In this document: one piece after another, positions 15,523-25,470 of the stretch
Position numbering within the stretch: position 1 is the stretch's first letter
Layout of the letters: each line of letters opens with the position of its first letter
From: Allosaccharopolyspora coralli
GTDB lineage: Bacteria; Actinomycetota; Actinomycetes; Mycobacteriales; Pseudonocardiaceae
Assembly: GCF_009664835.1 (NCBI RefSeq)
Contig: NZ_CP045929.1
Span: 2,914,001 to 2,978,000, forward strand
Length of the DNA stretch: 64,000 nucleotides
Direction of reading: 5' to 3'
The notes under the pieces: generated by a model
Seen by the model: only the letters and a program-made list of their open reading frames with translations
Told to the model about the DNA's origin: nothing
Database searches by the model: none
Program-made: the position numbers and the translations under genes

Positions 15523-17019
15523 TCAACTGAACGCCAGGACTGCGCTCAGCAGTGCCGCGAAGCCGAAGGCCAAGCCGCCCATCAAGGTCTCCATCATCGT
15601 CCACGTCTTCAACGTGGTGCGGATGTCGAGGTCCATGTAGCGATTGAACAGCCAGAAGCCGGAGTCGTTGACGTGGGAGAGCACCGTTCCTCCCGCCGCG
15701 ATCGACACGACCACGAGCGCGATCTCCGGCTGGGACAGGCTGAACTCCTGGATCAGCGGCGCCACGATCGGTGCTGTCGTCACGATCGCGACGGTTTTCG
15801 ACCCGAGCGCGACCCGCAACGCGGTAGCGATGAGGAAAGCGAGGACCACCACGGGCAACGACGTCGCCCCGAGCAGGTCCGCGAGCGCGTCCCCGGCCCC
15901 AGTCTGCTTCAGCACCTCACCGAACACTCCGCCCGCACCGGTCACCAGCAGCACGAGTGCGACCGGACCGAGCGAGGCTCCGGCGGCCTTCTCGATGCGT
16001 TCACTGCTGAACCCGCCGCGAATTCCCAGCACCCAGAACGACAACAAGGTCGCGATGGTGAGCGCGATGACCGGCGCGCCGATGAACTCCATCGTCTCTC
16101 GGATCGCACCCTCGGGTAACACAACGGAAGCGAACGTGTGCAGCATGATCAGCAATACCGGCAGGGTGATGACCGTGACCGTGATGCCCAGCGACGGCGG
16201 CGCCTGGACGGTGACGCCTCCGCCGCCCCCGCGGGAGTCCTGTTTTCCCGAACCGTCCGATGTGGAACTGGATCCCGCCTGGGTGTCGGCTTCCGCGACC
16301 AGTTGCGCAGGCACCGGAACGTTCAACCGGTCCCCGACACGGATACCGAAGAGGTAGGCGCCCAGGAACCACGCTGGGAGTCCGCACACCAAACCCATGA
16401 TTGCTACCCATCCCAGGTTCGCACCGAGCAGGCCCGCAGCAGCGACCGGTCCGGGGTGCGGAGGCAGTACTGCATGCATGATGGCGAGTCCGCCCACGGC
16501 AGGGAGCGCCACGGTGACGACCGAACGGCCGGATCGTTGGGCGACGGCGTAGATCAGTGGCAGCATGATGATGAACCCGACGTCGAAGAACACCGGGATG
16601 CCGAAGATCAGCGCGGTGAGCCCGACCGCGAGCGGCGCCCGCTTCTCCCCGAACGACGACAGGAGTCGACTGGAGAGCACGTGCGCCGCCCCGGACTCCT
16701 GCATCATGCGCCCCAGCATCGCGCCCAGCGCGACGATGACGGCGATCTCGCCGAGCGTCTCGCCCATTCCGTCCTCGAGAAGACCCGGCAGGTCCGCGGG
16801 CCGGATTCCCGCGACGATGCCGACAACGACACTGACAACGAGCAACGCCACGAACGCGTGCAGTTTGGCTTTGATGACCAGGAGCAGCAGGAGCGCGATT
16901 CCGCCCACGACGAGAAGCAGCAACGTCCACGGAGGAAGTGTCCACGCCATGGGCGGATCGTCGGCGGCCAGCACGTCCGGTACGGAACCGAGGACAGAAT
17001 CGTGCGCGAGGGTAGGCAT
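15523..17019 (-). CDS. GntP-family gluconate/glucarate:H+ symporter
   Basis: 498-residue permease with about 12 hydrophobic segments and GntP-type signatures (LHAFVALLVVSVVVGIVAGI near 50-70; MHAVLPPHPGPVAAAGLLGANLGWV near 160-185; HVNDSGFWLFNRYMDLDIRTTLKTWT near 450). ATG 17019 follows AGGAGG. It is last in a four-gene operon after gudD, which makes a hexarate or gluconate-type acid the likely cargo. A Ser/Gly-rich loop of about 35 residues near position 245-280 is longer than usual. Confidence 0.87.
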   Translation of the reverse strand: MPTLAHDSVLGSVPDVLAADDPPMAWTLPPWTLLLLVVGGIALLLLLVIKAKLHAFVALLVVSVVVGIVAGIRPADLPGLLEDGMGETLGEIAVIVALGAMLGRMMQESGAAHVLSSRLLSSFGEKRAPLAVGLTALIFGIPVFFDVGFIIMLPLIYAVAQRSGRSVVTVALPAVGGLAIMHAVLPPHPGPVAAAGLLGANLGWVAIMGLVCGLPAWFLGAYLFGIRVGDRLNVPVPAQLVAEADTQAGSSSTSDGSGKQDSRGGGGGVTVQAPPSLGITVTVITLPVLLIMLHTFASVVLPEGAIRETMEFIGAPVIALTIATLLSFWVLGIRGGFSSERIEKAAGASLGPVALVLLVTGAGGVFGEVLKQTGAGDALADLLGATSLPVVVLAFLIATALRVALGSKTVAIVTTAPIVAPLIQEFSLSQPEIALVVVSIAAGGTVLSHVNDSGFWLFNRYMDLDIRTTLKTWTMMETLMGGLAFGFAALLSAVLAFS

Positions 17020-17087
17020 CGTTGCCTCCTGTCGGTGAAACAGTCCGGTAGGAGAAGTCGGCGGCGCCGGCGCCTGCCGAAGCGGCG

Positions 17088-18434
17088 TCAGTCCCGGCTC
17101 AGCGCGGGACGTGTGGGATCGAACGTCCAGCCGGGAACCAGGTACTGCATCGGAGCGGCGTCGTCGCGCGCTCCGAGCCCTTCCCGGAGATAGAGCTCGT
17201 GAGCGCGATCGAGTTGGTCATCGTCGAGTTCCACACCGAGGCCGGGGGCGTCCGGTACACGGAGCAGACCGCCGGTGATACGCAGCGGTTCTCGCGTGAG
17301 CCGCTGGCCGTCCTGCCAGATCCAGTGCGTGTCGATCGCCGTGATCCGGCCGGGTGCGGCGGCAGCGACGTGGGTGACCATCGCCAACGAGACGTCGAAG
17401 TGGTTGTTGGAGTGCGACCCCCAGGTCAGTCCCCACTCGTGACAGAGCTGGGCGACCCGCACCGAGCCGCTCATCGTCCAGAAGTGCGGATCCGCCAAGG
17501 GGATGTCCACCGCGTCCGTGCGCACCGCGTGTCCGAGTTGGCGCCAGTCGGTCGCGATCATGTTGGTAGCACACGGCAATCCAGTGGCACGGCGGAACTC
17601 TGCCATCGTCTCCCGGCCGGAGTACCCGTCCTCGGCACCGCACGGATCCTCGGCGTAGGCGAGGACGTCGCGCAGTCCGAGACCGATCTCGACGGCCTCG
17701 CCCAGCCGCCACCCTCCGTTGGGGTCGATCGTGATGCGCGCGTCGGGAAAGCGCTTCGCCAGCGCGGAGATCACCGCGGCCTCGTCCGGTGCCGGCAGGA
17801 CGCCGCCCTTGAGTTTGAAGTCCCGGAACCCGTAGCGCGCGTGCGCTGCCTCGGCCTGGCGCACCACCGATTCGGGGGTGAGTGCTTCCTCGTGCCGAAC
17901 TCGCAGCCAGTCGTCGACGGCGCCGATCTCGTCCTCCGGGCCGCGATACGCCAGATCGGTGCTCGTCCGATCCCCGACGAAGAACAGATAGCCCAACACC
18001 GGGACGTCCGCACGCTGCTGGCCCTCACCGAGGAGCTCGGCGACCGGCACACCCAGATGCTTGCCGAGAAGATCGAGCATCGCGGACTCGATCGCGGTGA
18101 CGGCGTGGACCGTGACCCGCAGGTCGAACGTCTGCGTGCCGCGCCCGCCGACGTCGCGGTCCGCATAGCGAGCACGCACGTTGCCGAGCACGGATCGCAC
18201 TCGCGCCACACGGCTGCCGACGACGAGTTCGGCAGCGTCCTCGAGCGTGCGTCGGATCGTCTCCCCGCCGGGAACCTCGCCGACACCCGTGCGCCCCTCG
18301 GAGTCGGTCAGGACGACCAGGTTGCGGGTGAAGTAGGGGGCGTGTGCGCCGCTGAGGTTGAGCAGCATGCTGTCGCGCCCCGCGACGGGAACGACACGCA
18401 TTCCGGTGACCACCGGTCGCAGTGCTGAGGTCAT
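17088..18434 (-). CDS. gudD: Glucarate dehydratase
   Basis: 448-residue enolase-superfamily enzyme that dehydrates D-glucarate to 5-dehydro-4-deoxy-D-glucarate. The catalytic pattern is visible: KxK-type base in FRDFKLKGG, metal ligands in ITIDPNGGW and AYAEDPCG, then NMIATDW, and the second base histidine in [21 protein letters not shown]. Length fits GudD. ATG 18434 follows GGGAGG; the frame extends upstream but that part overlaps the dehydrogenase gene and is not protein-like. It lies between the semialdehyde dehydrogenase (16 bp upstream) and the permease. Confidence 0.92.
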   Translation of the reverse strand: MTSALRPVVTGMRVVPVAGRDSMLLNLSGAHAPYFTRNLVVLTDSEGRTGVGEVPGGETIRRTLEDAAELVVGSRVARVRSVLGNVRARYADRDVGGRGTQTFDLRVTVHAVTAIESAMLDLLGKHLGVPVAELLGEGQQRADVPVLGYLFFVGDRTSTDLAYRGPEDEIGAVDDWLRVRHEEALTPESVVRQAEAAHARYGFRDFKLKGGVLPAPDEAAVISALAKRFPDARITIDPNGGWRLGEAVEIGLGLRDVLAYAEDPCGAEDGYSGRETMAEFRRATGLPCATNMIATDWRQLGHAVRTDAVDIPLADPHFWTMSGSVRVAQLCHEWGLTWGSHSNNHFDVSLAMVTHVAAAAPGRITAIDTHWIWQDGQRLTREPLRITGGLLRVPDAPGLGVELDDDQLDRAHELYLREGLGARDDAAPMQYLVPGWTFDPTRPALSRD

Positions 18435-18450
18435 GATCGCCTCCCGAGGT

Positions 18451-20043
18451 TCAGTGTCGACCGAGTTCGCCGTCGACGCGGCGCCACAGACTGCCGGGGT
18501 TGGTGTCGCGGACCGAACTCGGCAACAGTTCCGCGGGAACGTCCTGATAGGCCACGGGCCGCAGGAACCGGTCGACGGCGAGCGTGCCGACGGAGGTCGT
18601 CCGGGAGTCGGAAGTGGCCGGGAACGGTCCACCGTGGACCATCGCGTGTCCGACCTCGACGCCGGTCGGCCATCCGTTGAACAGGATGCGCCCCGCGGTG
18701 AGTTCGAGGGATTCGAGCAGTGTCCCCGCTTCGGACCGATCCGACTCCGAGGCGTGCACCGTTGCGGTCAGCTGACCTTCGACATGCGCGGCGACTTTCC
18801 GAACCTGTTCCTGGTCACGGCACCGGATCACCAGCGAGCTCGATCCGAACACCTCGTGCTGCAGTGCGCTGTCCGTGGTGAAGCTGTCGGCGTCGGTCGC
18901 GAGCAGGGCGGATCGGCACCGGTGGGGTAGCTCCGTCTCCGCTCCGCGAGCCAGCACCTCGACGGCCGGATGTGCCGCCAGGGCCGAGAGTCCCTGCTCG
19001 TAGGCAGCCGCGATCGCCGGAGTCAGCATCGTCGCGGGCGCACTCTCGCCCACTGCCGCGGCGGAGGTGTCCAGGAACCTTCGCAAATCCGGCCCGTCGA
19101 CGGCAACGACCAGTCCCGGGTTCGTGCAGAACTGTCCGGCACCGGCCGTCAGCGAACCCACGAACGCGTCGGCGATCTCCTCGGCGCGCTCGGCGAGTGC
19201 GCCCGGCAGCAGGAACACCGGGTTCGTGCTGCTCATCTCCGCGAAAACCGGAATCGGCCGCGGTCGCGCCTGCGCCGCTGCGAGCAGCGACAGCCCACCG
19301 GAACGCGACCCCGTGAATCCGACCGCCTGAATCCGCGGATCCATGACGAGCCGGACGCCGAGCCCGGGCCCCGAACCGAACAGTAAAGAGAACGTCCCCG
19401 CGGGTAGACCTTCGTCGGCCACCGCGGCGGACACGGCGCGCGCCACGAGTTCGGACGTACCAGGATGCGCGTCGTGCGCCTTGACCACGACCGGGCAACC
19501 GGCGGCAAGAGCGGAGGCCGTGTCGCCACCACCGACGGAGAAGGCCAACGGGAAATTGCTCGCACCGAACACCGCGACCGGACCGAGCGGGACTCTTCGC
19601 TGCCGGATATCCGCCCTCGGCGCGGGAGTGCGGTCGGGTTGCGCGGGGTCGATTCGGGGATGTTCCACGCCGTCCTCGCGCAGCAGCGTCGCGAACATCC
19701 GAAGCTGACCCGTCGTGCGGGCCCGCTCGCCCGTCAACCTCCCCATCGGGAGCCCGGACTCGGCGTGAGCTCGCTCGAGCAGGGCAACACCCACGGCGTC
19801 GATGTTGTCGGCGATGCGTTCCAGGAACCGCGCGCGTCGAGCCGGATCCAGCGCACGGTACGAACCGAAGGCTTCTCGCGCCGCCTCGCAGGCTCGGTCG
19901 ACGTCCTCGTCACTGCCGTAGGCGAAGGCGGGCTCCAGTTCCTCACCCGTACCGGGATCGACGGCCCGGATCTTCGCGCCCGATCCGAACACCGCGCTAC
20001 CGGCGACGAACATGTGGCCGGTCGGTTCACTCATCCTGCTCAT
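18451..20043 (-). CDS. 2,5-dioxovalerate (alpha-ketoglutarate semialdehyde) dehydrogenase
   Basis: 530-residue NADP-type aldehyde dehydrogenase. Catalytic Glu is in [15 protein letters not shown] and Cys in [14 protein letters not shown]; cofactor loops [15 protein letters not shown] and GFTGSRSGG are present. The length and [13 protein letters not shown] region match the alpha-ketoglutarate semialdehyde dehydrogenases of hexarate and pentose pathways. It converts the kdgD product to alpha-ketoglutarate. The first ATG (20043) forms ATGA with the kdgD stop; ATG 20034 is the alternative. Function follows from the operon. Confidence 0.9.
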   Translation of the reverse strand: MSRMSEPTGHMFVAGSAVFGSGAKIRAVDPGTGEELEPAFAYGSDEDVDRACEAAREAFGSYRALDPARRARFLERIADNIDAVGVALLERAHAESGLPMGRLTGERARTTGQLRMFATLLREDGVEHPRIDPAQPDRTPAPRADIRQRRVPLGPVAVFGASNFPLAFSVGGGDTASALAAGCPVVVKAHDAHPGTSELVARAVSAAVADEGLPAGTFSLLFGSGPGLGVRLVMDPRIQAVGFTGSRSGGLSLLAAAQARPRPIPVFAEMSSTNPVFLLPGALAERAEEIADAFVGSLTAGAGQFCTNPGLVVAVDGPDLRRFLDTSAAAVGESAPATMLTPAIAAAYEQGLSALAAHPAVEVLARGAETELPHRCRSALLATDADSFTTDSALQHEVFGSSSLVIRCRDQEQVRKVAAHVEGQLTATVHASESDRSEAGTLLESLELTAGRILFNGWPTGVEVGHAMVHGGPFPATSDSRTTSVGTLAVDRFLRPVAYQDVPAELLPSSVRDTNPGSLWRRVDGELGRH

Positions 20044-20960
20044 TCCTCCGTCCCCTGCTTGACCAGATCGGCCAGCATCGCGACTTCGCTTTCGTCCAGA
20101 TCCGTCAAGGGACTGCGCACCGGCCCCGCCGGACGACCGATGACCTTCATTCCCGCCTTGACGATGCTCACCGCATAGCCGTTGCGTCGGTTGCGGATGT
20201 CGCAGTACGGCAGCACGAACTGGTTCAGGTACCGGTGGACCGTCGCGCGGTCGCGCTCGCGCACCGCCGCGTAGAAACGCGACGCGAACTCCGGGACGAA
20301 GTTGAACATCGCCGACGAGTACGTCGTGACGCCCATTTCCAGGTAGGGCAACGCGAACGTCTCGGCGGTCGGCAGACCGCCGATGTAGGTGAGCCGGTCG
20401 CCCATGCGGGAGTGGATCCGGGTCATCTTCTCGATGTCACCGACCCCGTCCTTGAACCCGATGAGGTTCGGACATTCGTCGGCCAACCGCGCCACCGTAG
20501 TGTCGGTGTAGATCGCGTTCGCACGGCTGTAGAGGATCACCCCCACATCCGTCGCCGCGCACACCGCGCGAACGTGCGCGATGAGGCCCTCCTGGTCGGT
20601 CTCCGTGAGATACGGAGGCAGCAACAGCAACCCGTCGGCGCCGGCGCGGCCTGCGCTCCGCGCCATCTCCACGGCCATCGCGGTGCCGTATCCGGCAGGG
20701 GCGACCACCGGCACGTTCGACGGAGCCTCCCGCACCGCGGCAGCCACCACCGACTCCACTTCCCCTGGGGTCAGCGAGAACAGTTCCCCGGTACCGCCGG
20801 CCGCGAACAGACCGGACGGCTCGAATGTGCTCAGCCATCCGATGTTGTCGCGGTAGGCAGGCTCGTCGAAGGTCAGGTCGTCGCGGAAGTGCGTCACCGG
20901 AAACGACAGCAGCCCGGAAGCCAGGCGATCGGCGACCCCGGGCGGCGAAAAGCGTGACAT
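20040..20960 (-). CDS. kdgD: 5-dehydro-4-deoxyglucarate dehydratase
   Basis: 306-residue DapA-superfamily enzyme that decarboxylates and dehydrates 5-dehydro-4-deoxyglucarate to 2,5-dioxovalerate. Signatures: [13 protein letters not shown] (about 54-66), YSRAN with the conserved Tyr (about 145), and the Schiff-base Lys in [10 protein letters not shown] (about 170). I choose ATG 20960, about 10 nt downstream of GGGAGGG; the GTG further upstream would put that ribosome-binding site inside the coding region. First gene of the hexarate operon and divergent from the LysR gene. Confidence 0.9.
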   Translation of the reverse strand: MSRFSPPGVADRLASGLLSFPVTHFRDDLTFDEPAYRDNIGWLSTFEPSGLFAAGGTGELFSLTPGEVESVVAAAVREAPSNVPVVAPAGYGTAMAVEMARSAGRAGADGLLLLPPYLTETDQEGLIAHVRAVCAATDVGVILYSRANAIYTDTTVARLADECPNLIGFKDGVGDIEKMTRIHSRMGDRLTYIGGLPTAETFALPYLEMGVTTYSSAMFNFVPEFASRFYAAVRERDRATVHRYLNQFVLPYCDIRNRRNGYAVSIVKAGMKVIGRPAGPVRSPLTDLDESEVAMLADLVKQGTEE

Positions 20961-21069
20961 TCGGGTTTTCCCTCCCACACTCCGTACAACGTGTGGCGGT
21001 GACGTTAGAGTGGGCGATCAATGCGCGTCCAACTCCAATAAGGCATTCATCGATACCGAGGCCGCATCA

Positions 21070-21945
21070 ATGTTCACGCTCAGCCAGCTCACCGGGTTCG
21101 TCGCCGTCGCCGAGGAAGGCCATTTCGGCCGCGCGGCGGACCGTCTGCGCATGACGCAACCACCGTTGAGCCGTCAGATTCAGCAGCTGGAAAAGCAGCT
21201 CCAGACCCGATTGATCGACCGCAGCAGTAGGACGGTACGGCTGACACCGGCGGGCCGAGCGTTCCTGCAGGACGCGCGACGGTTGTTGCGCGACGCCGAG
21301 AACGCCGCGTTGTCGGTTCGCCGGGCCACCGACGGCCACGCCGGTGTGGTGCGCATGGGATTCACCGCGACCTCGGCCCACGACGTGCTCGGCGGGTTGC
21401 TCAGCTGTGCGCGCGAGCATCTCCCCCACGTCGAGTTCGTGCTCCGCGAACTCGTCACCCGGGACCAGATGGAGCGGATCTCCTCCGGTGCCCTCGATCT
21501 CGGCCTGGCACGTCCGCCCGCTCGGCCGGAGTTGACCTCTCGCCTGTTGCGTTCCGAACCACTCGTCGCCGCTCTCCCCGAAGGCCATCCGCTCGCCGAG
21601 CAGCTCACACCACTCGAACTGGACGCGTTCCACGGCGCGGAGGTCGTGACCTACTCACCGTCCGAGGCGCGATACTTCCACGATCTGCTCGTGGGTGTCT
21701 TCCAGACGGCGGGGGTCCGGCCCACGTACGTGCAGCACGTCAGCCAGGTACACACCGTGCTCGCGCTGGTCGAAGTCGGACTGGGGATCGGGCTGGTTCC
21801 GTCCACGGCGGCGAAGTTGCGGGTCGACAACGTGGTGCTGCGACCCGTGATTCTCCCGGATCCGAACCCGGTGGAACTGCACCTCGTCTGGCGAGAGGAC
21901 AACGACAATCCCGCCCTGCACTCTCTGCTCGACATCGTCGGCTGA
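21070..21945 (+). CDS. LysR-family regulator of the hexarate operon
   Basis: 291 residues: an N-terminal LysR helix-turn-helix (MFTLSQLTGFVAVAEEGHFGRAADRLRMTQPPLSRQIQQLE) and a C-terminal substrate-binding fold (about 90-291). ATG 21070 starts right at the family N-terminus; the open frame back to 21010 lies in the intergenic region. The 109-bp divergent region to kdgD contains an AATGC/GCATT inverted pair (21020-21024, 21043-21047). Activation by a hexarate intermediate is the likely logic, by position. Confidence 0.86.
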   Translation: MFTLSQLTGFVAVAEEGHFGRAADRLRMTQPPLSRQIQQLEKQLQTRLIDRSSRTVRLTPAGRAFLQDARRLLRDAENAALSVRRATDGHAGVVRMGFTATSAHDVLGGLLSCAREHLPHVEFVLRELVTRDQMERISSGALDLGLARPPARPELTSRLLRSEPLVAALPEGHPLAEQLTPLELDAFHGAEVVTYSPSEARYFHDLLVGVFQTAGVRPTYVQHVSQVHTVLALVEVGLGIGLVPSTAAKLRVDNVVLRPVILPDPNPVELHLVWREDNDNPALHSLLDIVG

Positions 21946-22019
21946 GGCGAGTTCATGCCGGCCCAATCCTACAACGGTCGTGTACCGTGGCCGCGATCAG
22001 TCCATACAGGACGATCTCC

Positions 22020-22060
22020 GGCGGAGAGTCCCTTGTTCTGCCCGTGAGGGACTCTCCGCC
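22020..22060. terminator. Bidirectional terminator between lysR and the glucuronide symporter
   Basis: Perfect 14-bp inverted repeat: GGCGGAGAGTCCCT (22020-22033) and its complement (22047-22060) around a 13-nt loop, between the convergent lysR and symporter genes. Confidence 0.8.
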
Positions 22061-22091
22061 GATTCGAGCGCACGTCGACAGTACTCGGGCC

Positions 22092-23462
22092 TCACGCCTC
22101 CGAGACCGACGCCGATGTCTCGGACCCTCGCTCGGACCGCCGCTGCCGCAGCTCCTCGGTGATCTCCCCGAATCGCTGCTCGGTCAGGGGATAGGCGACC
22201 ATGATCGCGAGCGCGAGCACGGTCAGCAGGGCCGGGACGAGGCCGGACGCGAGCCGGATACCCCACACGGCCGCCTCGGTCTGCACCGACGCGCCGCCGA
22301 CGTATCCGGCCAGTCCGATGGTGAACGACGCCGACGCCCCGCCGAGTGCCTGCCCAACCTTGCGAACGAACGAGTACACGGCGTAAGTCGCCCCCTCACT
22401 GCGGACTCCGGTACGCCATTCCCCGTACTCCACGGTGTCCGCTTCGAACGACCACATCAACGTGGAGATCAGGCCGAGACCGAAACCGCTTACCACGAAG
22501 AAGCCGATCGCGAGAGCGAGCATCGACGCGGGAACGACGGTGATTCCCAGGAACCCGATGATCGCCACGACACCGCCGCCGGTGTATCCGGCCTTCTTCC
22601 CGAACCGGCGCACGATCCGTGGCGCCAACGGCGCGGCGAGGAACATGGTGCCGGTCTTGGCGAGCATGATGGCGATGTAGACGTTCGCGTTGCCGAGCAC
22701 GTCCCTGGCGTAGTAGACACCCATCGTCTGCACCGAGAACAGGGCACTGAGCAGCACCAACGAGCTCAGACAGAGCAGAATCAGCGGACGGTTCGTCCGG
22801 AGTGAAGCGACCGATTGCTTCCAGCTGACCTGCTCCACCTCACGGTGCACCGTCTCCTTCGCGGTGGCGAACGTGAACAGATACAGCCCGAAGCCGACCA
22901 CCACGAACACCGACGTGGTCCACGTCAACGAGGATTGCAGGTCCGCCGAGTTCTCGATCTGCGGCGAGACCACGACCGCCAGAACCAGGGCCACCAAGGC
23001 GTATCCCATCGACCGAGCGGTGGCCAGCTTGGTGCGCTCCACCGGATCCTGGGTCATCGCCGCCGCGAGGGATCCGTACGGGATGTTCACGAAACTGTAG
23101 GCCGTGCACATCGCCGCATACGTCACGTAGGCGTAGATCAGCTTGCCCGCCAGGCCCCAATCCGGCACCCAGAACGTCGCCACGCTCAGCAGCAACAAGG
23201 GCAGCGACGCGAACAACAACCAGGGCCGGAACTTGCCCCACCGGCTCGACGACCGGTCGACGAGGCCGCCCGCGATCAGGTCGGTAACCCCGTCCCAGAT
23301 GCGGACCACGAGAAAGATCGTTCCCGCGAGCACGGCCGGAATCCCGGCGACGTCCGTGTAGTACAGCAGCAGGAACATCGTGGACATCGAGAAAGCCAGA
23401 TTGTTCGCCGCATCTCCTGCGCCGTACCCGGCGATCTGGCGTGGATGGAGCTTCATGAACAT
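22092..23462 (-). CDS. GPH-family glucuronide/sugar:cation symporter
   Basis: 456-residue MFS-type carrier of the glycoside-pentoside-hexuronide family. The N-terminal GYGAGDAANNLAFSMSTMFLLLYYTDVAGI and RIWDGVTDLIAGGLVDRSSSRWGKFRPWLLF are the family signature, with 12 hydrophobic segments. It lies 39 bp downstream of the beta-glucuronidase gene, which makes a glucuronide or glucuronate the likely cargo (UidB-like). The C-terminus is a short Ser/Arg-rich cytoplasmic tail. Confidence 0.88.
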   Translation of the reverse strand: MFMKLHPRQIAGYGAGDAANNLAFSMSTMFLLLYYTDVAGIPAVLAGTIFLVVRIWDGVTDLIAGGLVDRSSSRWGKFRPWLLFASLPLLLLSVATFWVPDWGLAGKLIYAYVTYAAMCTAYSFVNIPYGSLAAAMTQDPVERTKLATARSMGYALVALVLAVVVSPQIENSADLQSSLTWTTSVFVVVGFGLYLFTFATAKETVHREVEQVSWKQSVASLRTNRPLILLCLSSLVLLSALFSVQTMGVYYARDVLGNANVYIAIMLAKTGTMFLAAPLAPRIVRRFGKKAGYTGGGVVAIIGFLGITVVPASMLALAIGFFVVSGFGLGLISTLMWSFEADTVEYGEWRTGVRSEGATYAVYSFVRKVGQALGGASASFTIGLAGYVGGASVQTEAAVWGIRLASGLVPALLTVLALAIMVAYPLTEQRFGEITEELRQRRSERGSETSASVSEA

Positions 23463-23501
23463 TCCTCAACCGGAGTCGGTGACACGATGGCCTGGACGAG
23501 C

Positions 23502-25286
23502 TCACTTCTCGCTGCGCCACCGGCGGCGCAGCGAGAACGCGGCGGCCTTCGGACGACGTTCCCGGGTGAACACGCCCTTCTTGTTCCCGTCGACCCTGGC
23601 GAAACCGGATCCGGTGGCGAAGTCGGCGAAGTTCCACACCTGTTCCCCGGCCACCGACTCGATGCGGTCGAACACGCGGTGATACATCTCGAGGAACTCG
23701 ACCTGATACTCCTCGGACCACGGCTGCGGCGTGACCGAGTGCAGGCCCGCGACGGTGTCCGCGCCGTACTCGGTCATGACGATCGGCTTGCCGTACCGCC
23801 GCTCCCACTCGAGGAGTTCCGCTTCGAGTCCGCGCTCGGCAGCGGCGAGATCTCCGGGATGCGTGTACCAGCCGTAGTAGCGGTTGAGCATCACCACGTC
23901 GGCGAGCTCGGTGAGGACACACTTGTCCGGCGGTGCCAACATGATGTTGACGAAACCCACCGGCCGGGACGGGTCCAGTCGACGAGTCTCCTCGAACAGC
24001 GGCTGGAAATACTTGCGCGACTCCTCGGTGTGCGACTCGGGTTCGTTCGCGATGCTCCACAGCACGACGCTCGGGTGGTTCTTGTCCCTGGCCACCAGTT
24101 CCCGGATCGCCTGCCGGTGATTCCGCTGCGTCTGGTTGCCGATGGTGTCCTCGGAGAACGTCCGCTGGTCCGGCGGCCCACCCAGGATGCCGCCCGCCAC
24201 ACCGAGGTTGAGCCCGACCGCAGCCGTCTCGTCGATGACGACGATCCCGTGGCGGTCGGCGTAGTCCAGCACCTCCTCGGCGTACGGGTAGTGCGAGGTC
24301 CGCAGCGAGTTCGCGCCGATCCAGTCCAGCAACGCGAAGTCGTGCACCATCGACACGTCGTCGTGTCCCTTGCCGCGCACGGCGTGGTCCTCGTGCATCC
24401 CGAAACCGGTGAAGTAGAACGGCTCGCCGTTGATCAGGAAGCGGTTGCCGTCCACGGCGACCGTGCGCACACCGACGTTGAGCGAGTACGCGTCGACAGA
24501 AGTCCCGGAGGCGTCGCGGAGTTCCACACCGAGCTCGTAGAGATGTCCTTCGCCCGGACGCCACGGGTGCACGTCCACGATTTCGAGGGTTCCCGAAGCT
24601 CCGTCACCGGCCGCGACCTCGGCACCCGAGGAATCACGCAGCGCCGCGTGCACCGTGAGGCCTTCGGCGCCCCTGGCCTCGACTTCGTAGTTCACGGTTC
24701 CGGTCGTGCCGTTCAGGCCGGTGACCACGGTGACATCGTCGACGTGGGCCTTCGGTGTCGTGTACAGCCACACCGGCCGGTGCAGGCCGGCGTAGTTGAA
24801 GAAGTCGTGGTGGTAGCGCTGACGCTTGCCGTCCGGGGTGTCCTCGACGTGGCCGGGCGGGATCGACGCCCAGTTCAACGTGTTGTCGACGACCACCGTG
24901 ACGCGGTTGTCGGCACCCGGGGTCACGACGTCGGTCACGTCGGCTTCGAACGGCGTGTAGCCCCCCTCGTGCTCGGCGACTTGCTGCTCACCGACCCATA
25001 CGACCGCCCGGTGCGTCGCGGCGTCGAAACGGAGCACGATCCGCTCGCCGCTCCACCGCGCAGGCACGTGCACCGACGTCTGGTACCAGACCTCGCCGAC
25101 GTGATCTCGGATCTCCGGGTCGGCGAACAGGTCGTTGTAGCTGGCAGGCACCGGTACCTCGACCGCGTCCGGCAGCGTGCGCCACCACCGCTGGGAACGC
25201 CCGACGCCCTCGACGTCGACCGTGAAGTCCCACAGGCCGTCGAGCCTGTACCGGTCGCGTTGTGCGTTGGCGATGGGTCGAAGCAT
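23502..25286 (-). CDS. uidA: Beta-glucuronidase
   Basis: 594-residue GH2 glycosidase: a jelly-roll sugar-binding domain (about 1-175, WDFTVDVEGVGRSQRWW and FDAATHRAVVWVGEQQVAEHEGGYTPFEADV), an immunoglobulin-like domain (180-270) and a TIM barrel (275-594). The acid/base Glu is in WSIANEPESH and the nucleophile Glu in VMTEYGADTVAG. The NKKGVFTRERRPKAAA end matches beta-glucuronidase, where the Asn-Lys pair reads the uronate carboxylate. No signal peptide, so it is cytoplasmic and works on imported glucuronides. ATG 25286 follows GAAGGAG. Confidence 0.92.
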   Translation of the reverse strand: MLRPIANAQRDRYRLDGLWDFTVDVEGVGRSQRWWRTLPDAVEVPVPASYNDLFADPEIRDHVGEVWYQTSVHVPARWSGERIVLRFDAATHRAVVWVGEQQVAEHEGGYTPFEADVTDVVTPGADNRVTVVVDNTLNWASIPPGHVEDTPDGKRQRYHHDFFNYAGLHRPVWLYTTPKAHVDDVTVVTGLNGTTGTVNYEVEARGAEGLTVHAALRDSSGAEVAAGDGASGTLEIVDVHPWRPGEGHLYELGVELRDASGTSVDAYSLNVGVRTVAVDGNRFLINGEPFYFTGFGMHEDHAVRGKGHDDVSMVHDFALLDWIGANSLRTSHYPYAEEVLDYADRHGIVVIDETAAVGLNLGVAGGILGGPPDQRTFSEDTIGNQTQRNHRQAIRELVARDKNHPSVVLWSIANEPESHTEESRKYFQPLFEETRRLDPSRPVGFVNIMLAPPDKCVLTELADVVMLNRYYGWYTHPGDLAAAERGLEAELLEWERRYGKPIVMTEYGADTVAGLHSVTPQPWSEEYQVEFLEMYHRVFDRIESVAGEQVWNFADFATGSGFARVDGNKKGVFTRERRPKAAAFSLRRRWRSEK

Positions 25287-25433
25287 GGTTGCGCTCCTTC
25301 TGGGGTCGGTTGCTGACCTCGTCGTCGACGGATCGATCCCGAGCGGGACCGTCCGACGACGAGCCCGCGCCGATGTGACGCCGCACACGTCGGCATCGCG
25401 ATTGACACAAGCTAGGAAAACGCGATTCTGTTC

Positions 25434-25447
25434 GGCAATAAGTTGCC
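25434..25447. promoter_or_regulatory. Candidate LacI-family operator, site 1
   Basis: Inverted repeat GGCAA-TAAG-TTGCC between the divergent uidA and lacI genes, 24 bp before the lacI start. A TTGACA hexamer lies at 25402-25407. A matching site occurs before uxaC. Confidence 0.5.
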
Positions 25448-25470
25448 AGTTGTTGTCTTCGGGAGCGCAC

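Noticed and set aside
22815-25316. Open frame of 833 codons on the plus strand
   Set aside because: Antisense to beta-glucuronidase and the symporter, both well supported.
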